DNA of 64,000 bases, taken from NCBI GenBank assembly GCA_022841465.1, contig JALHRL010000007.1:28458-92457 (forward strand). Reading direction: 5' to 3'. Both the position numbers and the translations under genes were made by a program. Below the pieces are notes generated by a model. The model saw nothing but the letters and a program-made list of their open reading frames with translations. It was not told the origin of the DNA and searched no databases. This DNA is from Bacteroidia bacterium. GTDB lineage: Bacteria > Bacteroidota > Bacteroidia > B-17B0 > Aurantibacillaceae. Below, piece by piece: positions 18,329-27,330 of the stretch; within the stretch, counting starts at the first letter, position 1; each line of letters begins with the position of its first letter.

Positions 18329-19192
18329 ATGCGTGTTGCAGGTAACAAGGTTTCTGATTTAATTTCTTTTTTTAATGCCGAATTATCTTCACTTTATTCT
18401 TCGGAAGAAATTAATGAATTGTGTTTTCGCGTGTTTGAACATTATTTACATTTTACCAGAAATGATTTTAAATTAAAAGTAAATGAAAACCTAAACCAAA
18501 GCGATTTAATTCATATTTACGATGCCGCAAAACGATTAGCAACTTCAGAGCCGCTGCAATATGTTTTGGGAACCACCTATTTTTATAAAAACTGGTTTAA
18601 AGTTAATAAACACGTATTAATACCACGTCCCGAAACCGAAGAATTGGTTGAGTTAATTGTGAACGATAGTGAAATTCCTAAACCAAACATTATTGATTTT
18701 GCTACCGGCAGCGGTTGTATTGCCATTGCTTTAAAAACGGCCATGCCAAATGCAACTGTTTACGCATGTGATTTAAGCAAAGAAGCTTTAGCTGTTGCTG
18801 AGGAAAATAAAAAATTAAACAAGGTAGAACTGAATATTTTTGAATCGGATATTTTAAATTTGAAACCAACAGCAACTCAGTTTGATTTAATTGTAAGTAA
18901 TCCTCCGTATATTTTACATAGCGAATCTGCTTCTATTCATGAAAATGTAAAAAATAACGAACCGAATATAGCTTTGTTTGTTGACGGAAACGATTCTATA
19001 ATTTTCTATAAAAAAATTATTGATTTCACTCAAACCAATTTAAAACCCGGCGGTAAATTGTATTTTGAATTAAATCCATTAACAGCAGAGGAAGTAAAGG
19101 CTTATGCACAAAACAAAAATATGTTTTCTGAAATTAAATTAATTAACGATTTATCGGGAAATGTTAGGTTTTTAAGAGCAGAAATAAAGTAA
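18329..19192 (+). CDS. prmC: Release factor glutamine methyltransferase
   Basis: Transfers a methyl group from S-adenosylmethionine to the GGQ glutamine of peptide chain release factors, which they need for efficient termination. Length 287 residues, as usual. The N-terminal helical domain is followed by the Rossmann-type domain with IDFATGSGCIAIAL (cofactor loop, residues 122-135) and the catalytic NPPY at residues 191-194. It starts three bases after the subtilase stop and ends directly against the pbpC stop from the other strand. The link with the protease looks like chance packing rather than a shared pathway. Confidence 0.95.
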   Translation: MRVAGNKVSDLISFFNAELSSLYSSEEINELCFRVFEHYLHFTRNDFKLKVNENLNQSDLIHIYDAAKRLATSEPLQYVLGTTYFYKNWFKVNKHVLIPRPETEELVELIVNDSEIPKPNIIDFATGSGCIAIALKTAMPNATVYACDLSKEALAVAEENKKLNKVELNIFESDILNLKPTATQFDLIVSNPPYILHSESASIHENVKNNEPNIALFVDGNDSIIFYKKIIDFTQTNLKPGGKLYFELNPLTAEEVKAYAQNKNMFSEIKLINDLSGNVRFLRAEIK

Positions 19193-21565
19193 TCACTTAT
19201 CTATCACTTCAAATTTACATTCCTTTTTTTCACCGTTTTCATCAGTAACCATTAACAAATGTTTACCTACCGAGGGTAATAGTGATACTTGATGAAACTT
19301 AGTGGTGCTTGCAATAAAATTTCCATCAAGGTGCCAAAATACAGTTGCATTTTCGTTTTTATGTGTTACTTTAAATACACATTTGCTTTTTTGCCCGCTT
19401 TGGTCTACCGGCACATATACTTTAAAACCTTCTCGCGGATAAACAATGTCAATGTTTCTTATATTCAATTCGTTTTCACATCCTGCTAAATAGGTTGGTA
19501 AACTTCGGTAAAATACATTGTGTTGTTTAAAAAAATACTCTTGTACCGGTGTTGCAATAAACCAAGGTACTGCCTGCATTTTACTTACAGGATAACAGTT
19601 ACTGTTTACACGGTAGGTTTTTGTTTCATCAAGGTAAATTAGTTTATGAAAAGTACATTGGTTTGTTTTTTCTGCACTCTGTGGGCATTTTTGCAATTCT
19701 GTATCCGGGCAAATATCAGAAGCTTTAAAGCCACTTTGTTTGCACACCTTTAGTTTTACCAAATTACTTTCGGGCGCTTTAAACCATTTTTTATTGGGTA
19801 GAAAATTAAATAACTGAAACATTAGTGGAGCAGCGGCAGAAGTTCCGGTAAGTTCCGGTCTACCTTCACCATCGGCATTGCCCACCCAAACGGCAACAGT
19901 ATATTTTTCGTCTATACCCACTGCCCAGGCATCTCTAAAACCAAAGCTGGTGCCGGTTTTCCAGGCAATTTTATTTTTATTTATAAACTGCATCCATCCA
20001 ACAAAATCTTGTGGCCTTATTAATTCCGTCATAGCATTTAAAGTAAACCAAATAGAGGAAGCATTTAATAAACTAGCTTTTTCATTTATCGAAATTTCAT
20101 TTTCTTCGCTTGTTTTATAAGAAAGCGGATGATAAGTATTACCGGCGTATTTTTTTGTTGTATTATCATATTTTTTTAATGAACGACCCATAGATGCATA
20201 GGCCGAAGCAATGTCCCACAACGTTGCTTCGCCACCACCCAGTATTAACGATAAACCGTAATGGTTGGTTGGTTTGGTAAAAGTGCTAAAGCCCAATTGT
20301 TTTAAGCGATGATGAAAAGGAACCGTTCCGTAGGTTTGTAACATTTTTACGGCAGGCACATTTAACGAGCGCGCAATGGCTTGGTTAGCCGGTACCAAAC
20401 CATCGTAAGTTAAATGAAAATTTTTAGGGCCATAAGAACCAATTTGTGTAGGCACATCTTCTATTAAACTTGCCGGTAAAATTTTATTTTCGTTAAGCAT
20501 AAATGCATACAAAAACGGTTTTAGAATACTTCCTGTACTTCTGGGCGCCTGAATAATGTCAACGTAATTGTCGTGTAAATTTTTTTCCGAGAAACTGTTT
20601 CCAACATATGCCAAAACTTTTCCGGTTTCGGTTTCTGCAATTAATGCACAGGCATTATGAATTTCATTTACCGATAAACCGGCAACATGTTTATTTAAAA
20701 TATCACTTGCTTGTTCTTGTATGTTTTTATTAATGGTGGTGTGGTTAATTTTCGATTCTCCATTATCTATAACGCATTTACTTAATAGGTGCGGTGCAAT
20801 TTGCGGTAAGGGAAAAGGTTTTTGCGGTAAACCTTCTTGTACCGATAAATGGAAGGTAGATTCATCTATTACCTTGTTGTCGTATAATTTTTTCAGCAAT
20901 CTGTTTCGTTTATTAATTAAGGCATCGTGGTTTTTACCGGGGTAAATTAAAGAAGGGGCGTTGGGTAATACTGCCAATACCGCACTTTCGGCCCAGCTTA
21001 ATTGTTCGGGGCCTCTGCCAAAATACCGCCACGATGCAGCATTTAAACCAACTACATTACTTCCAAAGGGAGCATGACTGCAATAAATTTTTAAAACACT
21101 TGATTTTTTATAAGATAATTCAATTCTTACTGCCAATAGTAATTCAATTATTTTCTGGTAATAGTTTCTGCTTTTATTACCGCGCATCATTCTCGCAACT
21201 TGCATGGTTAAAGTACTTCCACCACTTTTTATTTTTCCGGAACTTATATTTCTTTTAATAGAATTAAAAATAGAAACCGGATTAAAACCGGGATGCTTGT
21301 AAAAATATTCGTCTTCAAAATATAGAATGCATTTCTCAAATTTCACAGGTACTTTTTCCATTTCCGGAAATCGCCACTGCCCATCGTTTGCAATTTTAGC
21401 AGCCAATAACTGATTGTTGTTATCTACTAGAATTGTACTGTAAGGTTTATTAAAAAGGGTAGAAGGGAGCCACCACCAATACAAAAGCAGTATGGCAGCA
21501 GTAACAAAAAATTTTATTTTATTGCGAAGAATAAATGCTTTTATGAATTGCCATGCTTTAAACAT
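19193..21565 (-). CDS. pbpC: Penicillin-binding protein 1C
   Basis: A bifunctional class A penicillin-binding protein of 790 residues, inner-membrane anchored (helix at about 18-34), acting on peptidoglycan in the periplasm. The glycosyltransferase domain has EDEYFYKHPGF (Glu84) and GGSTLTMQVAR. The transpeptidase domain has the nucleophile motif SILK (Ser346-Lys349), SLN, and KTGTS. The C-terminal BiPBP_C domain is typical of PBP1C. E. coli pbpC is followed by an alpha-2-macroglobulin gene; no such gene is here. The stop abuts prmC, and the pirin gene lies 33 bases upstream, so these two may be co-transcribed. Confidence 0.95.
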   Translation of the reverse strand: MFKAWQFIKAFILRNKIKFFVTAAILLLYWWWLPSTLFNKPYSTILVDNNNQLLAAKIANDGQWRFPEMEKVPVKFEKCILYFEDEYFYKHPGFNPVSIFNSIKRNISSGKIKSGGSTLTMQVARMMRGNKSRNYYQKIIELLLAVRIELSYKKSSVLKIYCSHAPFGSNVVGLNAASWRYFGRGPEQLSWAESAVLAVLPNAPSLIYPGKNHDALINKRNRLLKKLYDNKVIDESTFHLSVQEGLPQKPFPLPQIAPHLLSKCVIDNGESKINHTTINKNIQEQASDILNKHVAGLSVNEIHNACALIAETETGKVLAYVGNSFSEKNLHDNYVDIIQAPRSTGSILKPFLYAFMLNENKILPASLIEDVPTQIGSYGPKNFHLTYDGLVPANQAIARSLNVPAVKMLQTYGTVPFHHRLKQLGFSTFTKPTNHYGLSLILGGGEATLWDIASAYASMGRSLKKYDNTTKKYAGNTYHPLSYKTSEENEISINEKASLLNASSIWFTLNAMTELIRPQDFVGWMQFINKNKIAWKTGTSFGFRDAWAVGIDEKYTVAVWVGNADGEGRPELTGTSAAAPLMFQLFNFLPNKKWFKAPESNLVKLKVCKQSGFKASDICPDTELQKCPQSAEKTNQCTFHKLIYLDETKTYRVNSNCYPVSKMQAVPWFIATPVQEYFFKQHNVFYRSLPTYLAGCENELNIRNIDIVYPREGFKVYVPVDQSGQKSKCVFKVTHKNENATVFWHLDGNFIASTTKFHQVSLLPSVGKHLLMVTDENGEKKECKFEVIDK

Positions 21566-21598
21566 TACAATTCAAAAATAAACATAAGAAATAGATTT

Positions 21599-22747
21599 TT
21601 AGCCAATCTTTATTTCCTCTTTGCCATCGGCATGCTTGGCAAATCTGCTTTTTTCGCGTGGATGCACCTGATCGTACTTTGGCCAAGGCCAGCCTCCAAA
21701 TTTTGTTTTGTGATAATCTTCAAAGGCTTGATTTATTTCTTCTTTCGTATTCATTACAAAAGGTCCGTATTGAATTACAGGCTCACCAATAGGTTTACCT
21801 TGTAATAGTAAAATGCTTGTTTCATTAGCACCCGCTTTTAAAACCGTTTCAATATCGGGGTGTAATTCAACCGCATTGTATTTTGGAATAGCTTTGCCTG
21901 AAATATCCAGTGCACTTCCTTCGTAAAAATAAATGGTGCGGTTAATGCCTTTACTTGCTTTTGGTAAAACCCATTCTGCTCCGGCATCCATCATGATGTT
22001 CCAAACTGCCACTTCATTTTTTTCATCGTTAGCCCACGAATCGGGCGGAGGAGTAGAAGCTTTGGTGTTGTTAATTTTACCTGCAATTATTTCAACTCTG
22101 GTTTCTTTTTTGTTTGTATCACTTTGTTTGTAAGTGGGTATAGCTTCTTTCCACATCATTTTAAAATGTGGTTGAACCATTTTATTTTTCTTTGGTAAGT
22201 TTAACCATATCTGAAATAATTCCATTGGGTTGGGTTTATCCTTATAAATTAAAGGAAACATTTCTGAATGTTGAACGCCTTTTCCGGCAGTCATCCATTG
22301 TACATCACCATTGCCATAGCGTCCGGCTGCTCCCATAGAGTCTGCATGATCAACAATTCCCTGGCGCACTACTGTAATGGTTTCAAAACCACGGTGCGGG
22401 TGGCCCGGAAAGCCCGGTACTGTTTGGCCGTGGTACATTCTAAAGCCATCTTTAATAATAAAATCATCGCCCATGTGCCTGCCTTTTAAATACGATTGTT
22501 CAGGACCCATTGCTTCGTTTCCTTTTGGGAATGCATCTTCATGGTGTACACAAAACAAAAAAGGATCTGCGGTTTCCCATTGAAATCCCAAGGGTTTAAT
22601 TTTTATAATTGGATTCATATTTATGGCTGTTTGTTCGTAAGCTTCTTTAAATGATTTTGAAAAACCGGTAAAGGGCATTGCCAAAGTAGAGGCAAAAGCT
22701 ATTGAAACTCTTTCTATAAAGTTTCTTCTTGGTAATTTTTCGCTCAT
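21599..22747 (-). CDS. Pirin-family cupin protein with Tat-like signal
   Basis: A 382-residue bicupin of the pirin family. The metal-binding motif HPHRGFET in the first cupin supplies two His, with His and Glu later (TAGKGVQHSEMF). Pirins act as quercetin dioxygenases or redox-sensitive regulators and are normally cytoplasmic. Here about 35 extra residues at the N-terminus start LPRRNFIERVSIAFASTL, which fits a twin-arginine export signal (RRxFI plus hydrophobic stretch). If real, the protein works outside the cytoplasm. Another reading is an uncleaved membrane anchor. A TAnnTTTG match lies at 22812-22819 upstream. Confidence 0.85.
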   Translation of the reverse strand: MSEKLPRRNFIERVSIAFASTLAMPFTGFSKSFKEAYEQTAINMNPIIKIKPLGFQWETADPFLFCVHHEDAFPKGNEAMGPEQSYLKGRHMGDDFIIKDGFRMYHGQTVPGFPGHPHRGFETITVVRQGIVDHADSMGAAGRYGNGDVQWMTAGKGVQHSEMFPLIYKDKPNPMELFQIWLNLPKKNKMVQPHFKMMWKEAIPTYKQSDTNKKETRVEIIAGKINNTKASTPPPDSWANDEKNEVAVWNIMMDAGAEWVLPKASKGINRTIYFYEGSALDISGKAIPKYNAVELHPDIETVLKAGANETSILLLQGKPIGEPVIQYGPFVMNTKEEINQAFEDYHKTKFGGWPWPKYDQVHPREKSRFAKHADGKEEIKIG

Positions 22748-22837
22748 TGTTTTAAATTGTATTTTAAAGTTAAAACAAAAAATTTAATTAAAAGTTTAAT
22801 TGCTTTTATACCAAAAGTAATTTTATAATATTTTTTT

Positions 22838-22980
22838 GGGCGCCTTATCGCGCTTTCACTTCAAGCCGGCTTAAATTTTGCAGTGTTTATTGGGCTCCGG
22901 TGGCTTCTTTGGGTCGCCTCCTCGCCTCAATAACACTAAGCAAAATTTTTTACCGGGCTTTTCGCTCAATCACGGGCGCA
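22838..22980. repeat. GC-rich nested inverted repeat between genes
   Basis: This gap differs sharply from its AT-rich surroundings. It is built as nested inverted repeats: outer arms GCGCC 22840-22844 with GGCGC 22975-22979; middle arms AAGCCGG 22863-22869 with CCGGGCTT 22953-22960; and long inner arms 22873-22892 with 22928-22947, which match over about 19 bases with one or two indels. The loop is itself GC-rich. There is no reading frame. It looks like the interspersed intergenic repeat elements with a GGGCG start and a CGCTCAATC end that occur in many Bacteroidota genomes. It may be a structured RNA, a terminator for both sides, or a non-autonomous mobile repeat. Confidence 0.55.
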
Positions 22981-23040
22981 GCATTAGGGTAAACTTTAGT
23001 TTTGAAAGATATCAATTCTAAAAAAGTTTAAAATGTTATA

Positions 23041-24435
23041 CTAATAAATATTTTTTTTTATCGTTTCCGGAAAAGCAATGGTTTTTACTTTGTTTTTCTT
23101 TAGCCAAGCTTTAATAAGAAGGTCGGCATCGGGGTAATAGGGTGCCTTTTTTATTAAGCCTTTTAATTCTTCTAAACTGCCAAAGCTATCGTTTTCTGTT
23201 ATGTATCCATAACCGGTATATTTTCCATTTTCAATTAGTATAACCGATCGTTCTTCATCCGTTCTTCCTTTTTCAATAAGAGCAAAGTTTGTTTTTTTAT
23301 AAATGAAATCGTTCAGTATGTTTTGCGCTCTTTTGTTGTATTCATCAATTTCTTCGGTACCGGCACAAATTCCGTTGCATTTTTTTAGTTGATGATTAAA
23401 GCAAACGGCATCTGCACTTGCTAAGCCTGTATGGCTCATGCATAATGAAAAATCTTCTATCCATTGTTCAAGTTTTTCTCGTGCAGAAGAGTAATTATTA
23501 AACGAACACAAAGCATTTTCTGAATTTTCTTGCTCTACTATTTTAAAATTTATAATACCATCATCATTTATAAACCAATCTATACTATGCGTAAACAATT
23601 CGGCTTTACGCATTCTGTTGTAAATGGGTTTATGTTTTTTTATTTCTTCCGCTTCTAATAAAAGAGCAATTAATTCGCTTCCGGTAGATACAAAATCGGC
23701 ACCATATAAGTCATTCAGCATTTTTTTGCTTTTATATTCTTTGTTGTTAAAATGTGAAAGAGCTCGGCTATATGCGTTGGTGCTTTTGCCAATATAAATT
23801 ATTTCTTCTCTTTTATTTAAAAAATAGTAAACGCCACATTCCTCCGGAAGTTTATCTAAAATGTATTGTTTCATTTTATCAATTCTTCTGGTCATTAAAT
23901 CCTCTACCCCCTGATTTTTATATTGAGGATGCATACCTTTCATTTGAATTAAAAAATCAAACAACTTTGCTGTTGCTACGGCATCGCCTTCTGCACGGTG
24001 ACGCGCTTCATTTTCTATTCCTATTGATTCGCATAAGGTTCCTAAACTGTATGAAAGTTTACCCGGTATTAATTTTCTGCTTAAGCGAACGGTGCAAAGG
24101 GTTTCTCGTTTAAATTTGGCTCCTAAAGAAGCAAACTCATCTCTTATAAAATTATAATCGAAACCAACATTGTGCGCAACAAAAATTCTACCTTCTGTCA
24201 TTTCCCATATTTTTTGGGCCACCTCATGAAATTTTGGTGCATGGGCTACCATTTCATTGGTAATACCTGTTAAGCTTGCAAAAAAGGGTGTAATGTTACA
24301 CTCCGGATTTATGAGTGTGGTATACTTTTCAGTTACCTGTAAGCCATCGTGCAGTAAAATACAAATTTCGGTAATTCTACCTTTTTTAAATTCGTATTTA
24401 CCCGCACAGGTTTCTATATCTATAATGGCAAACAT
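23041..24435 (-). CDS. DnaQ-type exonuclease fused to GIY-YIG (UvrC/Cho-like) nuclease
   Basis: A 464-residue two-enzyme protein. Residues 1-165 form a DEDDh 3'-5' exonuclease: Asp6 and Glu8 (IIDIET), AHNVGFDYNF with its Asp, and His146/Asp151 (RHRAEGDA). Residues 195-275 form a GIY-YIG endonuclease (GVYYFL, then IIYIGKSTNAYSRALSHF) as in UvrC and Cho. The rest matches the UvrC/Cho-like middle region with a Cys-rich part (CFNHQLKKCNGICAG). The same architecture is known in several phyla and is presumed to act in DNA repair by incision and trimming, but its in vivo role is poorly defined. Start ATG is clear. Confidence 0.9.
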   Translation of the reverse strand: MFAIIDIETCAGKYEFKKGRITEICILLHDGLQVTEKYTTLINPECNITPFFASLTGITNEMVAHAPKFHEVAQKIWEMTEGRIFVAHNVGFDYNFIRDEFASLGAKFKRETLCTVRLSRKLIPGKLSYSLGTLCESIGIENEARHRAEGDAVATAKLFDFLIQMKGMHPQYKNQGVEDLMTRRIDKMKQYILDKLPEECGVYYFLNKREEIIYIGKSTNAYSRALSHFNNKEYKSKKMLNDLYGADFVSTGSELIALLLEAEEIKKHKPIYNRMRKAELFTHSIDWFINDDGIINFKIVEQENSENALCSFNNYSSAREKLEQWIEDFSLCMSHTGLASADAVCFNHQLKKCNGICAGTEEIDEYNKRAQNILNDFIYKKTNFALIEKGRTDEERSVILIENGKYTGYGYITENDSFGSLEELKGLIKKAPYYPDADLLIKAWLKKNKVKTIAFPETIKKNIY

Positions 24436-24511
24436 TATTAATTGCTTTTTTAAAGATACAAAATGTACAAATGAAAAGTAAGAAAGGGATTTAGGCTTAA
24501 ATTAATTTAAT

Positions 24512-25201
24512 TTAACCTTCTGTTATTGCACCGGTTTCGTCTTTTGTGAAATATTCAGTGTTAACCTCGTTTCTTTTGGCTAGGTAATTTTTGTATTCAG
24601 CGCCAAAATCTGTTCTAATTTTTAAAACATTATCAAAATTACCTCTTAGTTCCATCAACATTTCACACGACTCTCTAATGCCGTGGTTACCGCCATCGCA
24701 TGCTGTAACGTAATCTGCCAAGTTGTTTTTAATACAGTAGTTTGTAAATAGCTGAATGGCGGGTTTATTAACTAAAATTCTTACGCCGCAAATTTTAGCA
24801 ATGGATAAATCCAGTACATCATCAAAAAAATAAACTACTTCGTTTGGTTTTATGTTTTTTTGTTTGCAGATAAAATTAAGCGCATCAATTTTATTGGCTA
24901 TTTTATAAAAGGCAAAATCAAAATGCTCGCGGTTGGCAAAAAACTGAGCGCTTTCATTTTTTTCTCCGCTTATTATAGCGGTTAAAGGAAATTCATTGTT
25001 ATTAAGAAAGTGAGAGAAACGCAATAGGTTTGTCCCCATACTATCTATTTCGCTAAAGCCGCTACCAAATTGCCCTTGCTTAAAACTGTTGTTAAACACA
25101 CCGTCCCAATCAAAAATATAAGCTTTGGCTTTACTTAATTTTTCAAGCAATATTTTTTCAGGAGTAATAAATGAACCGATAAAGCTATTTTTGTTTTCCA
25201 T
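24512..25201 (-). CDS. HAD-superfamily phosphatase, KdsC-like
   Basis: A 229-residue haloacid dehalogenase-type phosphatase. The nucleophile motif is IFDWDGVFNN (Asp31, acid/base Asp33), motif II is ISGEK, and motif IV is YFFDDVLDLSIA. The lack of a cap domain and the layout match KdsC and related C0-type enzymes that remove phosphate from 8-carbon or 9-carbon sugar acids or from CMP-sugar precursors. The C-terminal 60 residues (GNHGIRESCEMLMEL) also fit KdsC-like enzymes. The neighbouring transaldolase carries a KdsD-type CBS tail, which strengthens a link to sugar phosphates. Exact substrate unknown. Confidence 0.75.
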   Translation of the reverse strand: MENKNSFIGSFITPEKILLEKLSKAKAYIFDWDGVFNNSFKQGQFGSGFSEIDSMGTNLLRFSHFLNNNEFPLTAIISGEKNESAQFFANREHFDFAFYKIANKIDALNFICKQKNIKPNEVVYFFDDVLDLSIAKICGVRILVNKPAIQLFTNYCIKNNLADYVTACDGGNHGIRESCEMLMELRGNFDNVLKIRTDFGAEYKNYLAKRNEVNTEYFTKDETGAITEG

Positions 25202-25213
25202 TTTCTGTAAAAT

Positions 25214-25248
25214 AAAAAAATCTGAAAGAATTTGCTTTCAGATTTTTT
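25214..25248. terminator. Terminator after the transaldolase-CBS gene
   Basis: A 14-base-pair stem (25214-25228 with 25235-25248) with six-base loop and T or A runs on both sides. It follows the transaldolase gene on the minus strand and precedes the KdsC-like gene, so it should at least reduce read-through between them. Confidence 0.75.
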
Positions 25249-25258
25249 ACTTAAAGTT

Positions 25259-26269
25259 TTAAGATTTTAAATCTTGTATATCCAGCATTCCAACTGGTTT
25301 GCCGTTATCGGTAACAACTATGGTATCTACATTGGTTTTCTTAAATAACACATTTGCTTCGTTTAATAAAACATTTCCTTCAATAGTAATTGGTTCGCGG
25401 TATTGTAAGTCAGATAATTTTTTCCCTAATACATCGCGTCCTTCATCCATAATTAATTTGCGTAATGAACCATCAGTAAACACGCCTTTAATGCTGCCGT
25501 CTGCTTTTGTAACGGTAATAGCCCCAAAGCCAAATTCTGTCATTTTTACAATAGCTTCTGTAATAGAAGTGCTTTCAGCAACTAAGGGATTAATTCCTTT
25601 TATAACTTCCTTAACTTTCACCATCATTAAACGGGTATCCATAATAAATTGATCGGTACCAACAGTGGTGAAGTTGTTTTCAGTAAGTTGTTTTAAAACT
25701 TTTAATGGAACGGTAATGGTATGCACACCAACATTAATTGCGTTTCTAACATGTTCTGTATGGCGAACCGAAGAGAACATTATTTTTGTATCGTATCCGT
25801 ATAAATCAACGGCGTTTACGCATTGTTCAACCAAGGCTAATGCATCGTGTCCTTGATCTTGTAAACGGCCAACCAAAGGACAAACATAGGTTGCACCGGC
25901 GTGCATGGCCATATAAGCTTGTTGTAAGGTGTACACCAAATGAACGTTTACCAATAAATCTTTATCGCGCAACAATTTGCAAGCTCTAACTCCTTCTAAT
26001 GAAACAGGTATTTTAAAAACGGTTTTTGTTTTATCTAAACCTAATGCTAATTGACGTTCTGCTTCAGCAAGAATTTCTTCGGCACTATTTCCTAAGGCTT
26101 CTATTTGCAACACTGGTACCATTTTGCTTAATTTTACAATGGTTCCGTCTATATCAGTAATCCCTTCCTTTTGCATAAAAGTTGGGGTGGTGGTTAAGCC
26201 GTTTAAAAAGCCAAGTTTAAAGCCTTCTTCGATTTCTTTAAGGTTGGCTGAATCTAAGTATAATTCCAT
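25259..26269 (-). CDS. Transaldolase/fructose-6-phosphate aldolase fused to CBS domain pair
   Basis: A 336-residue fusion. Residues 1-212 are a small transaldolase of the TalC/FSA type: MELYLDSANLKEIEEG at the start, Schiff-base Lys86 in VFKIPVS, and MFSSVRHTEHV. Such enzymes move or release dihydroxyacetone units from sugar phosphates. Residues 220-336 are a tandem CBS module whose wording (FGFGAITV, GVFTDGSLRK, TNVDTIVVTD, GMLDIQDL) is that of the tail of arabinose-5-phosphate isomerase KdsD. CBS pairs often bind nucleotides and regulate the attached enzyme. The KdsC-like phosphatase next door makes a joint role in sugar-acid or pentose-phosphate metabolism likely. Confidence 0.85.
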   Translation of the reverse strand: MELYLDSANLKEIEEGFKLGFLNGLTTTPTFMQKEGITDIDGTIVKLSKMVPVLQIEALGNSAEEILAEAERQLALGLDKTKTVFKIPVSLEGVRACKLLRDKDLLVNVHLVYTLQQAYMAMHAGATYVCPLVGRLQDQGHDALALVEQCVNAVDLYGYDTKIMFSSVRHTEHVRNAINVGVHTITVPLKVLKQLTENNFTTVGTDQFIMDTRLMMVKVKEVIKGINPLVAESTSITEAIVKMTEFGFGAITVTKADGSIKGVFTDGSLRKLIMDEGRDVLGKKLSDLQYREPITIEGNVLLNEANVLFKKTNVDTIVVTDNGKPVGMLDIQDLKS

Positions 26270-26321
26270 TTTATTTTTGTTTGCGTAAAGAAAATAAAAA
26301 TAATCAATTCTACCTAAAACA

Positions 26322-26351
26322 AAACAAGCAAGTTTTTCAACTTGCTTGTTT
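26322..26351 (-). terminator. Terminator after the coiled-coil lipoprotein gene
   Basis: An 11-base-pair perfect stem (26322-26332 with 26341-26351) with an eight-base loop and T-rich flank on the minus strand, 22 bases after the lipoprotein stop codon. Confidence 0.7.
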
Positions 26352-26373
26352 AATTTGTTGGTTAAATGTTTAA

Positions 26374-27234
26374 TTATTCAATAATTATAACTAAGTACTT
26401 AGATGCACTCCAGAATTCTTCAGGGTTAATTATTTCAATTTTCTCTACTGATTTAGCGCCAATAATTTTGTAAGAGCCACTTGGATGAGTTGTAATAATT
26501 TTAGCTTTTTTAGCTCCTATGTTAATAGAATTTACTTGGTCAATATCAATTTTTGTAAAGTAATCTTTGTTAAAGTCATCCTTAACTTTGGTAGACTTTC
26601 CTAAACCAATAAAACCACCTTCTTTGGTAATAATATTTTTTTCTTTTAGCTCTTTGCTTGTTCCAAAAGCATAAAAAGCTGTTTTAATTACTTGTGTTTT
26701 TACTTCGTTTTCACCTTGTAAATCTTTGTAATCGGTTTGTATACTGCTTAATTCTATGTTTAAACTTTCAATTCTTAGTTTTAATTCAGCAATTTCTTCA
26801 TCTTTTAGGTTTAAAGAATTTTGCAAATTGGCAATCATGGTTTCCAAACCTTCCATTTTTACATTGCTTTGTTTTAACTTTCTAGATAAGGTATTAATGC
26901 GGTTTTTGTTTTTACCCATTAAATCGTAAATGGCCTGAATATCTTCCTTAATTTGATCTTCTTTGTTTTTCACATCTCCGGTTGTGCTACTTGAGGTAAC
27001 AATTTTTTCTTTTTCTTTAATGGTATTTAAATTATCCTGAATTTCGTTAAAGGCATTTACAAACTCTTGCAATGCAAGTTCTTTTACGTTTAACTCACCA
27101 TTTAAAGAATTGTTTACGGTTTTTAAGCTGTCTGCTAAAGGATTTGCTTCTTTTTCGCCGTTTCCGCAAGAGCTAAGAAACAAAGTAGCTGATGAAAATA
27201 ATGCAACAGCAGCAATAATTAATAATTTTTTCAT
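26374..27234 (-). CDS. Coiled-coil lipoprotein
   Basis: A 286-residue protein with a lipoprotein signal (lipobox LSSC, Cys23), so it is probably fixed to the inner face of the outer membrane. Residues 30-180 are a long heptad-type coiled coil rich in Lys, Glu, Asn and Leu. The last 95 residues form a compact beta-rich domain (GGFIGLGKSTKV, then SGSYKIIGAKSVEKIEI). Proteins of this layout are widespread in Bacteroidota and sometimes labelled as adhesins, but no function can be claimed here. Transcription ends at a clear hairpin after the gene. Confidence 0.7.
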   Translation of the reverse strand: MKKLLIIAAVALFSSATLFLSSCGNGEKEANPLADSLKTVNNSLNGELNVKELALQEFVNAFNEIQDNLNTIKEKEKIVTSSSTTGDVKNKEDQIKEDIQAIYDLMGKNKNRINTLSRKLKQSNVKMEGLETMIANLQNSLNLKDEEIAELKLRIESLNIELSSIQTDYKDLQGENEVKTQVIKTAFYAFGTSKELKEKNIITKEGGFIGLGKSTKVKDDFNKDYFTKIDIDQVNSINIGAKKAKIITTHPSGSYKIIGAKSVEKIEIINPEEFWSASKYLVIIIE

Positions 27235-27330
27235 GAATGTAGTTTATTGATTAATATTTAAATGTATTAAATGTAACCCAAGTTTGTTTAACAAAAAAGA
27301 AACAAAATAGTAAATCTATTTACTTAATGT

